Source of the DNA: Chelydra serpentina
Taxonomy: Eukaryota > Chordata > Testudines > Chelydridae
DNA: 64,000 bases
Reading direction: 5' to 3'
NCBI GenBank assembly: GCA_037349315.1
Contig: JBAIAC010000026.1
Coordinates: 4,340,001 to 4,404,000 of the forward strand
The first letter of the stretch is position 1. Each line of letters starts with the position of its first letter. The translations under genes were made by a program, and so were the position numbers. Under the pieces are notes generated by a model. That model ran no database searches, was not told the DNA's origin, and saw only the letters and a list, made by a program, of their open reading frames with translations. This document shows positions 1 through 10,864 of this stretch, one piece after another.

Positions 1-241
1 GAAGGCAAAGCAAGGGTAAGGATCACAGTAAACTGTTAAGATCTGCATTTTAATTTTATTTTAAATGAAGCTTCTTAAATATTTAAAAAACCTTATTTAC
101 TTTAAATACAACAATAGTTTATTTACATAATATAGACTTATAGAGAGCCCTTCTAAAAACGTTCAAATGTATTACTGGCACGCAAGACCTTAAATTACAG
201 TGAACTTGGCACACCACTTCTGAAAGGTTGCCGACCCCTGT

Positions 242-341
242 TATAGACTAACAGATATATTGGAGCATAAGCTTTCATACGCATGACGAAGTGGGTCTTC
301 ACCCACAAAAGCTTATGCTCCAATATATCTGTTAGTCTATA
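242..341. repeat. Penelope-derived fold-back fragment
   Basis: Two perfect 34-bp inverted arms (242-275 and 308-341) surround a 32-bp centre holding GTGGGT/ACCCAC. The arm sequence (GCATAAGCTTT, GTTAGTCTATAAGGTGC) is the terminal sequence of the same Penelope-like family as the larger copy at 46.4-47.9 kb. Confidence 0.75.
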
Positions 342-1108
342 AGGTGCTACAGGACTCTGTCCCTCAAAATGTTAACCCTGTCACCTATTTCACTGCTGAT
401 CATTTCAGCAGAAGACAGCTAACCTGCTGATCTATCACTTCTGGATAAGAGGACAGATACCAGGTGGGGAAAACAAATTTCAAGATCTATCTACTTTAAA
501 ATGTAATGTTGCCTGTGCCATACTAAAAATGAAGAGGTAAAGAAAATGCCATCTCCAAGCCTCAATCTGTCTCCCAGTGCCAAAAACCAGAACTGCTCTT
601 GACTTCCTGAGTGCCAAAAATCCCTAACCTCCAGCCGTACAAAAATCTGAAACAAAGAAACCGTTATCCAGATATTCAGTTAGAACAGGGATACTGTACA
701 GCTTGTATTAAATGTCATATGTAATTCACTAAAAACTATTGCTGGAGTACCTGTATCTGCCACAGAACTTTTAGTTCACGACAGCTGAGAGCTCCAAAAT
801 CAGGGGGCATGTTGCAGATTTCTGGTCCAGCTAGCCAGAGTACACAGGACACTCCACTCATGAACTGGCCTCCCATCCTGGCCTCCCCTCCTTGAAAGAC
901 CATAGGAGGGGGAACTGTGGCTAGCAAGGGTGTTGGTAAAAGCAGCCCAGGAGGGATAAAGAGAATCACACTGCAGAACACTTTCAGAACTCAACAAGGA
1001 AGTCTTTAGATGCTTAAACTGGCAGTGGACTGGAGAGATACTAAGGGGAGGTGTGCACTTAAAGCAACCATCCCAGCCACAGAAGACATGCACCTTACTA
1101 ATGACTAA

Positions 1109-1357
1109 GGATATGTCTACACTGCAATTACATACCGCGGGCTGCCAGCTGACTCAGGCTAAGGGACTGTTTAATTGCAGAGCAGACATTCAGGCTTGGG
1201 CTGTAGCCTGGGCTCTGGGACCCTCCCACCTTGTAGGGTCCTAGAACCCAGGCGACAGCCCAAGCCCAAATGTCTACACCACAATTAAACTAACCCTTAG
1301 CCCGAGCCAGCTGGCATGTGGCAGCCACGAGTGTCTAACTGCAGCGTAGGCACGCCC
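1109..1357. mobile_element. Harbinger-type MITE with TAA target duplication
   Basis: 249-bp element whose ends GGATATGTCTACACTGCA and TGCAGCGTAGGCACGCCC are inverted relatives of the Harbinger termini in this window. It is flanked by TAA on both sides (1106-1108, 1358-1360). It has no coding capacity. Confidence 0.75.
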
Positions 1358-1806
1358 TAAAGGGCCAGGCTTAAGACTCAAGGAAGGGTCATCTCAACAA
1401 CAGACACAAGAGAGATTAGGAAGAGTCCTACCCTCACTAGCTTCGGATCATGCTGCCACTCACCTCATCGATAAACCATCCTCTAAAGAAAACAACCCAG
1501 AAACACACTCAAAGGAATAAGCCAAAGGTTCAACCAAAAGAACAGATGAAGACGTGACTGTCGCCTCCGTTATCTATAACCTATGCAGATACCACAGCGA
1601 CCCCTCACTCCTCACCGCACCCCTGCCTAAGAATTTTGATTTGTTTTCCAGAAGCACCCAAAGGCCAATTAGGATTGAGATACCATCATGCAGGTGCCTG
1701 TACTAGGAAATCATGCTTCTAACTCCAAGGAACTCCCAATCAATGCTTTTTTCTTGTTAAGGAAGGAAATTGTGAGAGTTTATGAAAAGTATTAGACTAA
1801 GTTATC

Positions 1807-1929
1807 AGAGGGGTAGCCGTGTTAGTCTGGATCTGCAGAAGCGACAAAGGGTCCTGTGGCACCTTATAGACTAACAGACTCTGTTAGTCTATAAGGTGCC
1901 ACAGGACCCTTTGTCGCTTCTGTAGACTA
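1807..1929. repeat. Penelope-derived perfect hairpin
   Basis: Starts with CAGAGGGGTAGCCGTGTTAG, the end sequence of the Penelope-like family, then two 43-bp arms (1836-1878 and 1880-1922) that are exact reverse complements separated by a single C. Confidence 0.8.
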
Positions 1930-3640
1930 AGTTAGTGCTTCAGTCTCTGTAAAGTGTCGGAAGGGAATGTGCACACAGCTCTGTCAATGCACCTACATCC
2001 AGACCCACAGCACTTCTTGGTCTTCGAGGACTGGCACAGCCACCACCAACCCTACAATTCTGCTGCCAGACTTCAATCCTGACCTGCAGCACAGTCCTAA
2101 ACCTCTCAGTCTGCCAGTCAGATTGAACGCGATATCTTCATGATACAAAGAAATGCCACTAAGGGAACAGACAGAGACTAAAGATATATTCTCAGTTGTA
2201 GCTTAAGACAACACTAACACAATTTAAGGTACAGGTGCCATCACCATAGCATTCGAACATCACCTCAATGACCCTCCCACTTCAATATCGCCGCACATTT
2301 TAATGGTGTAGAACCATTTCCGTGGGAAGAGCTCCATAGTGGCCTATCTGTTCCTGCTAACTAGATGCAAATGTGCCTTATGAAAAAGGCCTGAAGACTT
2401 CATAGAAGATAACTTGCTCTTTTACAGCACCTTTCCGCTAGGATTCCAGGTGTTCTACATTTACAAAGCCTGACAAACCCTTACAAGGTAAAGTTATGCG
2501 CCCTTTGGAGATGATGCCGTTCCCCCACTCAGACCTGCCCTCTGAAGTGCTCATCCAAAGCTAATGAGTCAGGGGTAGAGCCAGAATAGGATTCTGGAAT
2601 CCCAACACCCAAAGCCCTGTTTAAACGTCTAAAACCTGCCTTATAGATTTCAGTCTCCAACCACCACAAGTGACTAATTTCTGTGTCTTCTAGGTGAGTC
2701 ATAGCAAAATGGTCCCCAGGAGAAGGGAGAAGTCTATTCATGTGACAGGCAACCCCAGCAGCTGAAAGGCTTTCCTGTAGTGCCCGCATGAGTCCCTGGG
2801 GAACCTGCCAAAGAGCAAGATGCCAGTACAGACAAATAGCTTCTCCATCGCGATGTCAGAGAGCACAGAGAGGCCCTCATCTGTCAGTTGGCACTGACCC
2901 CCTCACAGGTACAGGAGAGGAAAGACTGACCATTCAGATCCTTTTAGAAGGGACACGGCCGGGGATGTTACAAGATGCAGTCATTTTCATTTATTTGCAG
3001 GCATCTAAGTGCATTACAAAGAACACATGTTATATATATATATGGATATTAAGTTACTGTGAAAGCTACACACATCCCAGTTCATGTTGTGTATTATTGT
3101 ATTAATAGCTCCCCCACCACCTACAGCCTAATGGCTTTCACAGATTAGCCATAGCATTCATTCAGGGTAAGCTACTCCGAGAGCTTCGTGTGAGCACAGG
3201 AAGGCAGCTGGGAAAAACAAACCTGTCCTGTAATGCTAAGTGTACCTGGTACATCCTGAAGTTCCACTAATTTCAGTCTGCTGTCACAGTTAAAAACACA
3301 CAGGAAGTACACCCAGGCTGGCGGGGATGCAGCAATAGTAGGGCAATGTATTTACACCCTCACTGGCAAAAGGCATAGTGCTACCATAAGTAAATAAAAC
3401 AATAGGGAAGAGCAGTTTAATTCAGTCACAGAGGAACATGTGCTTTCCCTCTGGTTCTCAGACAACTCCAGATACTACAAATTACCTCTGTCCCTTTGTA
3501 TTTGAAATTCTCTGAGAAGCTTGAAAATGAGTTTGCACCTTGATAAATGATAATTTAGCACCTTCCTCCCCAAGGTGCTTTACAAATGCTAAAAAAGCCT
3601 CAACCCCAATGAGGTAGACGAGGCTCAGCCCCATTGTAAA
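1930..3640. other. RANBP10 intron 2 sequence, no feature seen
   Basis: No exon, RNA gene or recognisable repeat. Short ORFs here have no recognisable content. The same holds for 361-1105. Confidence 0.5.
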
Positions 3641-4339
3641 GGGTACGTCTACAGTACGAAATTATTTCAAAATTATTCTATTCAAATTTTCCGAAGCAAT
3701 TGTATACATTCGGTCTTGTGTCCCCCCACTAAAGCACGTGAATTCAGCGGAGTGTGTCCACAGTACCGAGGCTAGCATCGAATGTCAGAGCGGCGCACTG
3801 TGGGTAGCTATCCCACAGTTCCCACAGTCCCCACTGCCCATTGCAATTCTGGTTAAGCTCCCAGTGCATGATGGGGCAAAAACATTCTCGCAGGTGTTTC
3901 TGGGTGTGTGTCGTCAGTCGCTCCTCCCTCTGTGAAAGCTACAGCAGACAATTTTTTCGCACCATACTGCTTTCAGCAGATGGTGCACCGCTGCTCTCCT
4001 GCTACTATGAATCCACCTCGCATTTCCTCTAGTCTTCCTATGTAATCTCTATAATATCTACTCTCTCTCTTCCTCATCGACCGCTTCCGCTACGAACTCT
4101 GCTCGGCCAGCGTGAACCGAGCAGCACAGCTTCCACCGCCAACTCTGCTCTCCCGCTCTTGCCACACTACCAAGCCTCTCCGTGTTGTCTGCCCTGGGCT
4201 CCCGCCTCCGTGAAAGCTACAGGAGACAACCATTTCCCGCCTTTTTTCTGCTATTGAGAACCGAACAGCACCGCTTCTGCTGCCACTCTGCTCTCCTACG
4301 TTTCGCCCCCTTTTTCCAGGATTACCCATGCAGGCGCCA

Positions 4340-5585
4340 TAGTGCGGCAAGCACGGAGCCCGCTCAGATTTCTGCTGTTTTGATCTTTGTAAATACCTCG
4401 CGCATTATCCAGCAGTATGCGCAGTACCTGCAAAACCGGGCAAGGAAGCAACGACAGCGCGATTACGATACTGATGAGGACATGGACACAGACGTTCCTA
4501 GAAGCACGGCATGTGGCAATTGGGAGATCATGGTGGCGTTGGGCCAGGTTCATGCCATGGAACACCGATTTGGTCCAGGAAACAAGCACAGACTGGTGGG
4601 ACCACATAGTGTTGCAGGTATGGGATGATTCCCAGTGGCTGCGAAACTTTCGCACGCGTAGGGCCACTTTCATGGAACTTTTGACTTGCTGTCCCCTGCC
4701 CTGAAGCGCAAAGACACCAAAATGAGAGCAGCCCTCACAGTTGAGAAGTGAGTGGCCATAGCCCTGTGGAAGCTTGCAACGCCCGACAGCTACCGGTCAG
4801 TCGCAAATCAGTTTGGAATGGGCAAATCTACTGTGGGTGCTGCTGTACTGCAAGTAGCCAACACAATCATTGACCGGCTGCTATCAAGGATAGTGACTGT
4901 GGGAAATGTGCAGACCACTGTGGAAGGCTTTAATGCACTGGGGCTCCCTAACTGCGGCGGGGCGATAGATGCAATGCATATCCCTATCCTGGCCCTGGCA
5001 CACCGGGGCGGCCAGTACGTAAACCGCAAGGGGTACTCTTCCATGGTGCTGCAAGCACTGGTGGATCACAAGGGAAGTTTCACCGTGATCAACCTGGGAT
5101 CGCCGGGAAAGGTGCATGATGCTCGCATCTTCAGGAACTCTGGTCTGTTTGAACAGCTGGAGGAAGGGACTTGCTTCCCAGACCAGAAAATTACTGTTGG
5201 GGATGTTGAAATGCCTATAGTTATCCTCGGGGACCCAGCCTACCCCTTAATGCCGTGGCTCATGCAGCCATACACAGACACCCTGGACAGTAGTAAGGAG
5301 CAGTTCAACTATAGGCTGAGCAAGTGCAGAAAGGTGGTACAATGTGCTTTTGGACGTTTGAAAGCGCGCTGGCACAGTTTGCTGATTCGGTTAGATCTCA
5401 GCACAATTGTATTTGCTGCTTGTTGTGTGAGAGTAAGGGGGAGACGTTTATGGCGGGGTGGGAGGTTGAGGCAACTCGCCTGTCGGCCAATTTCAAACAG
5501 CCAGACAACAGGGCGATTAGAAGCGCACAGCAGAATGCGCTGCACATCAGAGAAGCTGTGTGACAGTTGTGTTTGTTTCTCTTGA
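4340..5585 (+). pseudogene. Harbinger A transposase (HARBI1-like), broken
   Basis: The best part (about 4752-5430) encodes a HARBI1-type DDE transposase: VAIALWKLATPDSYRSVANQ (HTH region), CGGAIDAMHIPIL with the first catalytic Asp, VILGDPAYPLMPWLM with the second Asp. At the third position the sequence reads RKVVQCAFGRLK where the relatives read VVECAFG, so the catalytic Glu is Gln. A stop precedes VAIALW, the N-terminal part is split over several frames, and the C-terminus after about 5410 is shifted. It cannot make active transposase. Confidence 0.85.
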
Positions 5586-5586
5586 A

Positions 5587-5686
<100 letters not shown>

Positions 5687-5835
5687 TGAAAGGAAATAAA
5701 GTCACAATTGTTTAAAAACCATTCTCTATTATTTGTTGCACAACACACAGAGAAATCAGAAGGTAGACCGGGGGAGGGTGGGAGGGTTGGGTTAGGGGGG
5801 TGGAGGAGGAGGGAAGGACAAGTCCAGAAACCAAA

Positions 5836-6305
5836 TCAAAATTTCGAATATGCCAGCCTTCTGCTGCTTGTGCAATCCTCTGGGGTTGAGTGTGTGGGTC
5901 CCCGTAGCCTCCCTCTCCGTGTTCTTGGGCGTCTGGGTGAGGAGGCTATGGAATTTGGGGAGGAGGGAAGGCGGTTATACAGGGGCTGCAGCGGCGGTCT
6001 GTGGTCTTGCTGCCTTTCCCGCATTAGATCCACCATACAGCAGAGCATGTCAGTTTGCTCCCCCATGAGCTTGAGCGTAGCATCCTGCCTGCTCTCATCG
6101 CGCGTGTCCCTCCTCTCTTCGTGTTCATTGAACGCTTTACGGGACTCCGCAATTGTTTGCCTCCACACATTCAGCTGGGCCCTATCATTGCTGGAGGACT
6201 GCATGAGCTCGGCGAACATGTCGTCCTGAGTTCATTTTTCCCACCTTCTAATCTGGACCAGCTTCTGGGGCGGAGTAGATAGGGGCCTTGTTGAAGCATT
6301 TGCAC
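5836..6305 (-). pseudogene. Harbinger A Myb/SANT-like partner, exon 2
   Basis: Begins after an acceptor CCCGCAG in the same phase as the exon in element C. A stop lies just before MFAELMQSSSNDRAQLNVWR; the downstream frame is open and helical, ending in a basic Ser/Pro-rich tail. It is homologous to exon 2 of elements B and C. Confidence 0.7.
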
Positions 6306-6812
6306 CTGCGGGAGGAGAAAAAGGGAAGGTAGTATTTTAAAAGATACATTTTAGAGAACAAAGGGGACACTCTTTCTCAGTGAAACAGGCAATTCATAGT
6401 ACACAGCACATGTTCTTTCTATACAAGGTCACATTTTGCCTCTTATACTGAAGTGCCTCCCACTTTGGTGTGAGTAAGCCATCGCATGCGGCCGGACAAC
6501 AGAATTCAGCTTGCAGGCAGCCATGGTAAGCCCTAAGGGCATGCGGGGTTCTGCTTCTTCCACATTCATTTCAATACTTTCAAACTACCGGGACACCTTT
6601 CCCATAGCAAGCAATGTCTGGTGGGTTTGCAATATAAAAGGAGAGCCTGCGGGCTCTCTGGGATGATCGCTTCACACAACACCCCCCACCCCCGGCGTGG
6701 CTCCAATGAAGCTCTGAGCAGGGATGAGCCCTTTAAACTAAATACGAACAGCCCAGCATGGCTGGGTTTCCCCCCACCCCCACCGCGTGGCTCCAATCAG
6801 GCTCTCACTCAC

Positions 6813-7300
6813 CAGAAGTGCCTTCTCCGGGGTCATGGTCCGGGAGCCCGCCTTGGGAGTGGGGGAGAGGCTATTGGCTCCAACATTAAGAATAGTTCCT
6901 GGCTAGGGGGGAAAACGGATTCCCCACTTGCTGCCTGTGCACTGTCCTTCTCCTCCTCCTCTTCGTCCTCCAATAACTCATCCTCCTCGCTCCGTGCAAC
7001 TCCCCCACTGCAGGTGTCCATGGACAGTGGTGGGGTAGTTGGTGGTGTCACCCCCCATAATTGCATGCAGCTCATGGTAGAAGCGGCATGTATGGGGCTG
7101 TGACCCAGAGAGCAGGTTCGCCTCCCTGGTTTTTGGTACGCTTGCCTGAGATCCTTGATTTTTGTATGACACTGCTCTGTGTCCCTGGAGTAGCCTCTTT
7201 CCGTCATGGCCCTGGAGACTTTAGCATACGTATTTGCACTTTTTTTGGAACGTAGTTCTGCCATAACAGATTCATCTCCTCAACATGCGATGAGATCCAG
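6813..7300 (-). pseudogene. Harbinger A Myb/SANT-like partner, exon 1, frameshifted
   Basis: Encodes MAELRSKKSANTYAKVSRAM then TERGYSRDTEQCHTKIKDLR, a Myb/SANT-like trihelix DNA-binding domain of the Harbinger accessory protein. Frameshifts near 7130 and 7050 move the C-terminal Glu-rich part into other frames. It ends at a donor (G|GTGAGTGAG, 6813/6812) equivalent to those in B and C. In Harbingers the partner protein binds the termini and helps nuclear import of the transposase. Confidence 0.75.
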
Positions 7301-8217
7301 TACCTCCCGTTTGGACCATGCTGGAGCTTGTCTGCAAATCCAGGACTGCGTGATCTCTTGTGATGGTGGACTCTGCATGGTCGCCTGTGATGGTGGACTG
7401 TGCTGATGGTCACCTGTGCTGATGAGCTCGCCATGGTGACCAAACAGGAAATGAAATTCAAAAGTTCCTGGGGCTTTTACTGCCTACCTGGCTAGTGCAT
7501 CGGAGTTGACAGTGTTGTCCAGAGCGGTCACAAGGGAGCATTCTGGGATAGCTCCCGGAGGCCAATAACGTCGAATTGCATCCACAGTACCTGTAACCCG
7601 GAACTGCGATCTCGGTTTTAGCGCTATTCCACTTGCCGAGGTGGAGTACAGAAACCAGATTAAAGAGCCCTTTAAAACGAAAAAAAACGGTTTGGTCGTG
7701 TGGACGGAATCAGTTTTATTTCGAATTACCTCGGCTAATTCCGAACTAATCGCGTACTGTAGACCAGGCCAAAGAGGGAAATGGAGGCAGAAAGTGCACG
7801 TTGCGAGCACATGTCAACTGTCTACTTGCTGCAGGCCAGCAGCACCCATTTCTTTTTGAGAGGGTCATACCAACACACTGGACGTTTATTACAAATCACA
7901 TCAATTTCAAGAGGCAAAGTTGCAGGCCTGAACATCAGGCTGTATTCCTAGAATGAGAACACTTACACACAAGTAAACAAGAATCAGAACACAGACTGCA
8001 TTCACCATGGGTTAGCTTGTTTTGCAGGCCATCACCTTCAGTAAGGCAATGGTGTGCTCTGGTTGTGTGGTGGACTAATGGTAGCGCTGTCATGCAACAA
8101 CAATTCCTGGGTTTCACATTTTATTATATAGGCCAGCAAGGACCAGGGAAGCAGGTGAATGCATGGAACTGGCCCTCGAGCAATAAAAATTAAGTTACAC
8201 AAGGGTTCCTTTTCTTA

Positions 8218-8560
8218 TTCATAGATTCCTAGACCAGAAGGGACCACTGGGACCATGTAGTCTGACCTCCTGTATAACACAGGCCAGAGAACCTCTCCAT
8301 AATAATTCCTGTTTCAACTAGAGCAGATCTTTTTAAAAAACATCCAATCTTGGTTTAAAAATAGCCAGTGACAAAGAATCCACCACAATCTTTGGTAAAT
8401 TGTTCCAAGTCTGAACTAGACTAGTGTGTGGAAAGCTTACTGGGTCCTGAAAGCATTTATACTCCTTCACAAATAAATTACTAGACCCTAAAATCCTGTC
8501 CTTCCAATTAACTTGGTTTCTCACCACCGAGTCCTAACATGATTTTAGCTCCAGATTTCA
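8218..8560 (-). mobile_element. CR1 LINE 3' fragment
   Basis: Reads ATAGATTCCTAGACCAGAAG, GGACCA, CTCCTGTATAACACAGGCC, CATCCAATCTTGG and so on, the antisense of a CR1 3' end as found across reptiles. No coding potential remains. Confidence 0.75.
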
Positions 8561-9109
8561 CAAATAGCTAGAATCAGAGATTAATGTTTTATATCATTTG
8601 AATGATGGGACCTCATGCACTTCATAGGGCATAAGGCTTTGGATTCTAGATCTTGCCATTTGATGCTAAAATCACGTCAGACTTAAGTAAGGAAAAAGAT
8701 GGCAATCAGAATGGCATTATTTTAAGACCTGAACCCTACCATCCTTTCAATGCTTGAGGAATGCCTTATCCCATTAAAAAACAAGGAACTTCAGCTTCCC
8801 AGCTGTATAAAATGTTTTGGGCACCTATGGTTCATGAGATAGTGGCCTTGAAAGCACTCGTCACTCGTCTATAGCTGAATATAGTGAATCTTAGAGCAAC
8901 ATGACACTGGAATAAAAACTGCACTGCTCTATAACCAGTACTTTAGACTCACCATTGTCTGGCTCGAACGAGAATCCCAATTTAGTTCACCACAGATAAA
9001 AATTAAACACTGCCCAAATGCCAGGTGAGGAGAAGATGAGATAGGTAGGGAAATAGTGTGAATTCACAATATCCCATCAAGGATGACTACAAGTGAACCA
9101 AGGTTTGAC

Positions 9110-9335
9110 GAGGGGAGGGACCCCACTGTAGGGTAGTTAAGCACTGAAACAAGTTACCTAGGGAGATGGTGGAATTTCCCTCCATCTTCAGAGGCTGTCT
9201 AACCTATTCTTTAAAAACACTTGTCAGACATGGTCTAGATAATACTTAGTCCTGCCTCAATGTAGGGGACTGGACTAGATGATCTACTGAGGTACCTTTC
9301 CAGTCCTACATTTCTATGATTTTATGATTAAGTAC
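9110..9335 (+). mobile_element. CR1 LINE 3' fragment
   Basis: Contains GAAACAAGTTACCTAGGGAG, GGACTGGACTAGATGATC and the CR1 tail TTTCTATGATTTTATGATT. Confidence 0.8.
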
Positions 9336-9978
9336 CCCAGCAATTAGTGACTGCAAACCACATTCATTCACTACTTATTCATTTTGATTGTAGACCAGAT
9401 GAGTTCAATTGTTATCCTATTTGTCCTGTAGACTAAAAGCATGGTCCCAATCACACTAATGTTGCTAAAAACTGTTTTGCCCCGTGTACATTAGTGGTTC
9501 AACCAGTTTAATCGGCTAACAAGAAGCTGGGCTGCTCACAACAGGTCATTTTTCTAGTGCAGATAGGAGTCTGAAAGCTGCTAAATGAAAACAAGCCATT
9601 CTATCAAGGATGAAAGGCCAAAACCAGTGCACAGGAGAGGGCTTGCAAATGAAAAGGAGACATGTTCCATACTGGTGACTAACAGCTAAACAGCCTGCTG
9701 GTGAAACTGACACCATTGCCCTCTTGACGTTTCAGCGCAGCCTAGCAGAGACAATGTGAATTCAAACCCTGAGATTGGATGATTGACACTGAAAAAATGA
9801 TCTCAAGTTCAAAAGAGCACAGTGTGCTACTGTCACCAAGGCTTATTTGGATAGATGGTGCTCTGAAGAGGAAGGAGACCTTTGTTCCTGTCTCTATATG
9901 GCAGTTACTATGTCGTAGACCTGATCCAGGGAGGGGAAGGAACACTTCTGATTGAAGGACGGTGCCTATGCCTGACAA

Positions 9979-10860
9979 GTGGGCAGAGAGCTGAACATAG
10001 TTCTCAATGGTCAGAGAATAAAGCATGATTCACAACAGGACAACCTAGGCATCATGTTGAGTAGAACTCTCACATATCGTGACCATCTTACAAATACAGT
10101 GACTACGGTCAAAATGCACAACAACCTGCTCAGAAAAATGGCTGGAACGAGATGGGGCGCCAACGCCCAAACGTTACGCACTTCAGCCATGGCACTCTTA
10201 TTCGGCAGTGGATATTGCGCTCTAGTATGGGCTAGCTCACCTCACACAAAGATGATCGACGTACAACTTAATTCCACCATGGTTACTGGTTCTCTGCAAT
10301 ATTGCTCCATTCAGTGTTCACCGAGAGGAAAGCATAGCCAAGCTAGTGACAAAATTGTGTGATATGCGACATCTACCCTTAATTAAAGACTTGTTTAATC
10401 CACTACATAGTCATCTGCCCTCCCCGTCACCTGTTGTGGATAAGTTTACCGGGAGAGGGATTTACAGTAAAGGACACGTGGCGAGCTTCATGGTCCGCAG
10501 AGAAAGTGATAAATAATTATTTTGTCTTGGACCCCACTCAATGTGATTTACCGCAAAGGCAATGGAGCTTTCTGAACTGGTTTCATACTGGACATGGAAT
10601 TTGTGCGGCAGCAGAATTTCAGTGATGTTTTAGAGACAGTCCACTATGTCAATGTGGCCAGCCACAAACCATGACACATATTGTAGAGGACTTCAAAATG
10701 ACAATTTCCTGAAGGTCTTTGTGCCTTGAACATCGTCGACAAGAACGCTGTGGCTTGGCTTGACCGGATAGCATACCCCAAATAAATAAATGCCTGACCA
10801 GGTAAACCAATCTTCAGTAGGACAAGAGACACCAGTCCAGCACAAAATCTGAATGACATC
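9979..10860 (+). pseudogene. Decayed non-LTR retrotransposon, reverse transcriptase 3' part
   Basis: The open stretch reads DNLGIMLSRTLTYRDHLTNT, NNLLRKMAGTRWGANAQTLR, VWASSPHTKMIDVQLNSTM. This resembles the conserved C-terminal thumb region of a non-LTR reverse transcriptase family (the LG..LDRTL...LAGS.WGA..TLR type). Further on, split frames read LNWFHTGHGICAAAEF and CGQPQTMTHIVED, the usual C-terminal Cys/His-containing motif of such proteins. Many stops and frameshifts are present. I cannot name the clade. Confidence 0.65.
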
Positions 10861-10864
10861 CCTC

